This document shows, one piece after another, positions 58,003 through 64,000 of a stretch of 64,000 nucleotides of DNA. The translations under genes and the position numbers were made by a program. Each line of letters starts with the position of its first letter. Within the stretch, counting starts at the first letter, position 1. The notes under the pieces are model-generated. The model was not told the DNA's origin and made no database searches. It saw only the letters and a list, made by a program, of their open reading frames with translations. The stretch covers positions 140,139,954 to 140,203,953 of the forward strand of contig CP136064.1 in NCBI GenBank assembly GCA_032622095.1, in the 5' to 3' direction. Origin of the DNA: Siphonodentalium dalli. Lineage: Eukaryota > Mollusca > Scaphopoda > Gadilida > Siphonodentaliidae.

Positions 58003-59164
58003 TGTACGACGACAATCGTCAGTTGCGACGTTGTACAGGGATCGTACAGTAATGATATGTTCCTTTCGACCATTTAAACATAACTATATATTCGAAATGT
58101 CACTCGATTGAACGTATAGACTCTGTCTAAATCAAACAAGGTATTCTTATTAACATTTAGCTACTTTTAATCGACTCTGCACGTAACAAACTGTATTTGG
58201 GGTGGGGGCTGTATGTTATATCCTGTGATGAAATTGTGTATTCGCGGGAATTTACTAATAAAACATACAGGTCGTATGTGCATCGTCGCCTTATATGAAT
58301 ATCGACTGGCCAGTCCCGAAAAGTCCTACACGTGCTAGCTTCGAGTTGCACCTATTGGGTTGGAATTTTCCGACAGAGACACACATACAAACGATTGGAG
58401 AAAATTACCCCCAACCCCACCCTGCCCATGCATTCGTAGTTCGATTTAGATTCATATTGAAAACCCAAAACAATGGGGGTAGATAGCGCTCGCACATCAC
58501 AAATTCCCTGGATACAGGACTATATATGCCCACATTTGAGACACAGTGTCTTCAATAAAACCACAGATGTCCACATATGCAGACTTGGCTAAGATGTGTG
58601 TGGATAAGACATATTGTGTCATAATTGGGACGACAATATCGTAATTGTCAATGTTCGTTAACTGGAGATATCTACTGTATTTTATGACTCACTGTGCCTA
58701 GATATGCCTTTTGATCATAATATCGATCTGAAAAAGTGTGTTATGTACACAAGTACCCCGTTAAGAGAGATGTCATGCGATGTCGATTTTGATTGTACAT
58801 GCATATTTCAGTTTCTTGTCGCTTAAATCAACAAATAACTCCAAGTGCTGATTACGAACATTCAAGACTTGAGGTTTTATGTTTTTCTATAAGTTTAATT
58901 CTACATTATTATATTATGTTTACTTAATTTTATTTGAAATGCGTTTGGTACTTATATTGACACGATAGAGTTTCATCTCTTGAGTCACCGGAAAACGAGA
59001 AGTAATATGCATGATATGTATACATGTAGAGCAGAAGTATATAATTACGTACCATGCTTTTCGGTGAACTACATCATTTAATTGAATGTCATAATACATT
59101 TTAAAATAAGTATATGTATAAAGTCCAGATAAAGGGACCAATTGTCATTAATATAAAATGATTT
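58003..59164. other. Gene-free stretch
   Basis: No supported gene between the left inverted arm and the Penelope remnant. Confidence 0.45.
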
Positions 59165-59205
59165 ATTAGCTCATTCCATAGCTTTCGGCCATAGGCCTTC
59201 GTCAG
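59165..59205 (-). ncRNA. Hammerhead-like ribozyme core in a Penelope element
   Basis: The minus strand reads CTGACGA (59199-59205), then a stem GGCC-TAT-GGCC, then GAAA (59183-59186). This is the hammerhead order CUGANGA, stem II, GAAA. Stem III could be AGCT/AGCT around the loop ATGGAATG. I could not find a convincing stem I, so activity is doubtful. It lies about 140 bp downstream of the GIY-YIG frame, where Penelope-like elements are known to carry hammerheads. Confidence 0.4.
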
Positions 59206-59345
59206 TAGAAAACGATTAACACAGTAAAGTCTACATGTTGCTCTGACATCAACTCATTCGTAAATGCCAGACGGATAACGTACGTTCATTGAGTTTGTTT
59301 ACCTGACGTCATGTACGTTAGTGATCGATTTCATTTCGCGCCAAA

Positions 59346-59906
59346 TTACCTGGCGCCAATGTTGTTGATTTTAGTGTTGAATCCAACCCCGTAGCACGTT
59401 CTTAGCCGGCGTATCCAACCATTCTCTTTTATAAGTCTGAAGTAGCGACTCCCACTAGCATACTCTAACACGACTACCTTCATATCTAGAAGTGAATGTC
59501 CATTTGTATTGAAATGGTCATACACCGGCTTATCTGGATGCAGGCGAATGTCTCGCATATGTTCTGTAACTCTTTCTTTCAGTTCCCGTGATGTTTCTCC
59601 CACATACACCGTGCACGAACACTTGTCACAAATTAGGCCATATACGACGTTCCTACAATCACATTTAGCATTCTGTGCCACTTTGTACTCATTAATCAAG
59701 TCCGTCGATTTGATGGGATCCGTAATTATTATCTTGCATACTTCACATTCATCTGTGCACAGGTTGTTTGGAGTACGGACGGCTTTAGCTGTCTTTCTGT
59801 GTACCAATATATCGCCCAAGTTGTTGTCTCTCCGATATGATATTAAAGGGGGAGAATCAAAGACTTTCTTCATCCTAGCTGATTCGTGTAATGCTCCCAT
59901 ATCCAC
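59346..59906 (-). pseudogene. Penelope-like element: GIY-YIG endonuclease (5'-truncated)
   Basis: A 186-codon frame without an ATG start at its edge (a stop precedes it); the first methionine is codon 3. It encodes PPLISYRRDNNLGDILVHRK, the spacer after the reverse transcriptase, then a Cys motif (CTDECEVC) and a GIY-YIG endonuclease: VVYGLICDKC, TVYVGETSRELKERVTEHMR (Arg and His of the family), PVYDHFNTNGHSLLD and KENGWIRRLRT. GFNTKIN is the usual ending. In the full element this nuclease nicks target DNA for an RT encoded upstream; no RT sequence remains here. The domain itself is open, so the truncation is either recent or tolerated. Confidence 0.9.
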
Positions 59907-60163
59907 TTAAAGATTTCAGCACGGTATCTATTGATACATATTGTTACGTTCGGTGCTTGAACATATAAGAACAATTTTGTCGAGAAATCGGAAAACTGAC
60001 GTGGAAGGGAACATGTGCACCTTCGTCGTGTGACTGAAAGTTAATAATGACCACCGGGAGGTGGAACATGTCTAATATGGAAACCCAATTCATGGTTTCG
60101 TCTTTGCACACAAATCCCATCATCACAACTTTACATACATATTTTTGATCAACAACTTAAACA

Positions 60164-60600
60164 ACTAGGCGCACAGAGACTGACGAGTGGGTGTCCAAAT
60201 AAATAGTCTCTACTTTCATATTGTGAACACACTCGAGCCAAGGTAATGTCAATATATGTTGCACATACAACGGCCTTTCCGTTGCAATATAGTGGGATTT
60301 CCGATATATGTGTTAAAATGATATTTGAAGAGGGAAATTTTGCCAGTAAATTATTTTCTGAAGTGATCAAAGTCCGTTTTTATCTATAGAAAATAGTCCT
60401 TCGCTCAAATGGAGCCCGCTTGCGATCGGCAAATGCGTATGTACAATTTATACTGACGTTTATTGCTGTTGGGGAAACCGTCTAAAAACTTGTTTTTATG
60501 GTGTTGTTTTGATTCTTCTGTAGTAATTATGTTCTAAAAATAGAATTTTTCGTCTTGGCGAAAGCAACTTCCGATTATATGTTTGTACGGTTTAGTCACT
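60164..60600 (-). repeat. Right arm of the roughly 400-bp inverted repeat
   Basis: The reverse complement of 57606-58002, with an extra segment of about 30-40 bp near 60400-60440. The two arms enclose about 2.1 kb that includes the Penelope fragment. Confidence 0.85.
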
Positions 60601-62720
60601 GTGAGATACATACTAAAGTTTATATTGGGGTTCTGGCATACCGTATTTTGGCGACAGTCACAACAATAAGAGTGCGTGTTATTTGGGTGTTTACCAAATG
60701 AGGCGGAAAGTCTTGTCCGAAATTTTTATTTTCCACAGCACCAGATGGATTAAATATTGTAGGTCAGGCTTTGGCCAAAAGAACTTCTTCATTTGATTGA
60801 GAACTGTAGTACAGAGACCTTCTCTCCAACATGTTTACACAGGGACCATTTATTAGGGGTTATGTAGACATATGTAGGTATATACAGCTATTTATTTTGT
60901 CAAAGTTCCAGGTTGTTTCTAGATGAGTAGATCTTCACATTTGCATTGTTTGCGTCCCTGGTCTTGAGTTTTTTATGTAGTAATATAAAATATATGCCAT
61001 TATCACTGAAATACAAATAATATATTGCCTAAAATTTAGATCAATTTGTCGCCACATTAATGCACATCTGGAAATATTATGATGCTTTGTATGTACTGGC
61101 GATAAGAAACAGTTTATTCATCATCAGTTCTTTCTACATAAATATGGTTGCATGAATGGCAGAAGCGGGTGTCTGATTATATTACAAAGATTCATTTTAC
61201 GAAAACTTGTATTGATATTATGTCATAAAACTTCTGTGTAACTTCCACAGACTATCCAACCTCGTTCATCAACCAAGACTATACCGGCGGTATACATGTA
61301 AAATTATTATATGGACAAAATTAAAGTATAGTTATCATCTGAACAAGGCCACGTGCTATCTCACCAAGTGGGATAACATTTCCAGGGGTTATTTTATTCG
61401 TTAAACAGGTTATTTTTATCTCTGGCTTCAAAAGCCAGTCACTGTTGGCTATATACAGTGATATGGATGAATCCGTCGCTAAACCTTTTAGTGTACGAGT
61501 AGATATACTGAATCGCTATCGATATGCAAGAACGTCTAGCAACCACATGCATCATTTGAACATTGGTATATAGCTGACAAAAACATGAAATTGGCAACTT
61601 TGTTACTATCTCCACATGTGTGCCATTCTTAAATGCTGGGATATATCGACATTTCCGGCCCATATGTGGCCATCTCGGTTACAATGACATATCCATAACT
61701 CCACTTCGGATTATCTATATCAGAGTATATTCACCTAACAAAATAACACAGATATATCGTTCTCTGTCGTGGACATGATATTTGACGCTAAAAATATGTT
61801 TGGCGATTTGTTTTCACCTTGCTTATTTGAAAATAATTGTGATATCACTCGCATTTTGAGTTATTTCTGTGAGACAACATTACTATTAGGATTGTATCAT
61901 AACATGACGATCATTTATTTGGTGGAAGCAAATTATTCTACTACACTCAACTTCTGCATAATAGAAACGTAATGGCGCAAAAGAGTTTCAAATTGGCGTA
62001 TTATCGTATTTTGGCCGCCATATTGGAAGACATCTTGGATTAAGTTTATGGATCCAGTTAGATCAATAAACTATATGCAGTGATCCTGATCACTTCCATC
62101 GCCAATTATTTCTAATGTTCTTTGAGCAAATAGTTAGATTATAAAAAAGGTATATTTTAGCGAAAATGTTATACCGCTTGCTTTAAAACATCTCATTTGG
62201 AGAAGACAATCAAGGTTAGAATCCAAAAAATCAACGAATGTGATGCCCAAGTTATTTCTTATCATGATTGAAGAGATATATATTTCCTAATCGTCACCAG
62301 TTCGATACTATCGGAAATGATGTAGGCGACATGTTGGAAAATCATCAATTTTCCCACTGCCGGTCGTCTTTTTGATGGCGATCTTTGATCGAGAGGACAA
62401 ATTATTATAAGACAAATATAGCATGGTGCCACACACATGGATTGTCATATATTTTATATCGCAATTATATTTTTATCATGAATTTCAGCACTAGCGAACT
62501 TAATGAAATTGACATGGTGGCCATTTTTATGATGTCATCAGACCACCCAGTCGCAAACACAGAGTGGTCTAACGATTTCTTTTCTGAAGTAGAGACCATA
62601 TACTGAGTATGGTCTCCATACATGTTGATAATTTCCCGACGGGAGACCAAAATCGGACATAAGTGACTATACTAATTGTTGTATCCTGAATCTACTATTT
62701 ATTGGAGTGATATTTTTCAG
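60601..62720. other. Gene-free stretch
   Basis: AT-rich, possibly intronic to the kinase exon at 62721. One ATGGCGGCC-type word occurs near 62015 and a perfect 9-bp-stem hairpin at 62592-62616. Confidence 0.4.
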
Positions 62721-62854
62721 AATGTATGGTTCTTGTCCGAAAGATTTTACAATATAATCCTTGTATCAGAGCAAACTTGGATGAGATACTGGATGATACG
62801 TGGATAACAGGCAAGAAACCGATTCCTCGACAAGTGGTCAGACCCAAATGTTTG
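62721..62854 (+). CDS. Exon encoding the end of a Ser/Thr protein kinase domain (PLK/CAMK-like)
   Basis: An acceptor (GATATTTTTCAG) ends at 62720 and a donor (TTTG|GTCAGT) follows 62854. The enclosed frame reads MVLVRKILQYNPCIRANLDE then ILDDTWITGKKPIP. This matches kinase subdomain XI: LIRKIL, xxxP, the conserved Arg (IRAN), a hydrophobic helix and a W-I close. The GKKPIPRQ extension is like the end of polo-like kinase domains. Past the donor the frame turns into hydrophobic AT-rich translation, as expected for an intron. Catalytic subdomains are not in this window. The next exon could end at GAAACAAG|GTATGA (about 63384), but this is uncertain. Confidence 0.55.
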
Positions 62855-64000
62855 GTCAGTATATTAGTTTTATCAATATTATATTTATCAATATATTTTT
62901 ATTTTGTGTTCTATCAAATACATGTTGATTCAAATGTAACACTTCGTATGTTACACGGCGTACGTAAGGTTGATCTATCTGAAGGGTCATTGCTCTGGCC
63001 TCTATGATGGGATCAACAACTCTAAGGTGAATGATTAGGTCGTTGACTCTAGAGTTCACTGCTTTCATCAAAACAAGTTTAATTGACTCTGAAATATATC
63101 TTACACTTCTAGGTAAAGCTATCCACGACGAACGCGTATGTGTAAAGTAAAGTTAAATATTCTTATGTGTTCTCCGTGGCTGTCTGATGTTTGACTATTA
63201 TATATGTGTATAATAAATGTTGTCCATGTTCTGAGAGTTGCCGACTTAGTGTATAAGAACCTGGGGAGTAGTACATTCCCGAGATGGTGCCGTCAGCAGG
63301 ATGCTTCTTGGAATTCTGGGACATAGACGTGCAGGCAGTCACGGGGAAAGAAAGAGAGAAAGGAGAAATACGAAGGAAACAAGGTATGAGGCAATTTGCA
63401 TTATTTGGCTTGGTTCACAACTCTTTATAGGTAGATTTATCTGTGGCTTAAAATTGTTGCGTAAATTTTGTCCATATAAGGTATACTTAGAAACTACTGT
63501 TGAATCAGTATGTTTATTTCGAGTTGATGTTGTTTCAATAATCGTTTCGCCGATTGGAAATAAATGATATCTGGTCTTAATTTTTGTGTAAATTGGCTAA
63601 ACTCTTCATGAGTCGAGTTATCATGGTTTAAAAATTGTGGTGTCAGATTTAAATAAATGATAGCTGGTCTAAATTTTTGTGCAAATTGGCCGTAATTGTT
63701 AAATTTGTAAAATGTTATCAGCAATAAGAAATAATCATTGGAATAAAGTTGTGGTAGTGAACTCACCGTAGTTGTATGTGTGCTTGTTTTCAAACAAGTT
63801 GTAGTTGTTAGAAATTTCCACATGAAGAAATTTGGCAAAAGTCATGGTTAGGTAATTTAAAAAAAAAATCCTCATAGAAATCTATTATGATATATATACA
63901 GTATAGTTGTCAAAGTTCAAAAGTCTGGTTTGACATGAGTTTTGGTTTCAGAATAGATAATTTGTGGCATTTGTTGTTCTGAGCAAGTTGAGGCGTTTAC
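62855..64000. other. Probable intron with a short direct repeat
   Basis: Two copies of AAATAAATGATA-CTGGTCT followed by AATTTTTGTG-AAATTGGC lie at about 63560-63597 and 63650-63690. A stretch before GTATGA at 63384 could be an exon (GSHGERKRERRNTKETR in one frame), but its reading frame cannot be fixed. Confidence 0.35.

Overview
This window looks like a repeat-dense, intron-rich metazoan nuclear genome, AT-rich overall. The non-LTR retrotransposons, the Penelope GIY-YIG remnant, the SGNH-esterase domains and the many short dispersed repeats (ATGGCGGCC-rich repeats, TTAGGG-like degenerate arrays, TGACCTTGACC arrays) suggest a marine invertebrate, probably a lophotrochozoan such as a mollusc. 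That assignment is inference. I see no bacterial genes, CRISPR array, rRNA or tRNA.

Layout. 0-6 kb: a possible Harbinger scrap, a short tandem repeat, and a decayed minus-strand LINE split by a foldback-like element (4508-5768) whose inverted ends are tandem repeats. 6.4-16.5 kb: a 1,670-bp unit (A+B) tandemly duplicated. Its second copy carries a nearly intact 6.4-kb LINE (9363-15798, minus), and the first copy preserves the empty target site. ORF1 is intact (zinc knuckles plus an SGNH esterase domain). ORF2 (endonuclease, reverse transcriptase, C-terminal zinc motif) has one in-frame TGA. 17.5-21.7 kb: a decayed plus-strand transposon gene with a GATA-like finger and a MULE-type transposase core, broken by frameshifts and stops. 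22.1-32.5 kb: tandem repeats (including a 180-bp higher-order array), an open SGNH-hydrolase frame, TTAA-bounded MITEs, hairpin repeats with a compensatory base change, and a 5'-truncated LINE inside a 71-bp minisatellite with a 7-bp target duplication.

32.5-43.4 kb: copies in both orientations of an ATGGCGGCC-rich repeat. One is interrupted by a 6.5-kb LINE (36406-42929, minus) bounded by a target duplication of up to 13 bp; the uninterrupted copy gives the empty site. 43.9-45.2 kb: an abruptly GC-rich block with convergent, broken reading frames of a virus-like or otherwise unclassified mobile element. 46.1-51 kb: a plus-strand LINE lacking its 3' half, a pair of inverted 110-bp MITEs and a candidate C2H2 zinc-finger exon. 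53-57 kb: telomere-like and nuclear-receptor-half-site-like arrays, a diverged 1-kb duplication and another LINE endonuclease fragment. 57.6-60.6 kb: inverted repeats of about 400 bp enclosing a Penelope GIY-YIG fragment with a hammerhead-like motif downstream. 62.7 kb: the best host-gene candidate, a single exon encoding the end of a Ser/Thr kinase domain.

Almost every recognisable gene belongs to a mobile element, so the window is best read as an intergenic or intronic stretch built by nested insertion. Three LINE insertions have clear target-site duplications, and two of those also have preserved empty sites, which gives a relative chronology.
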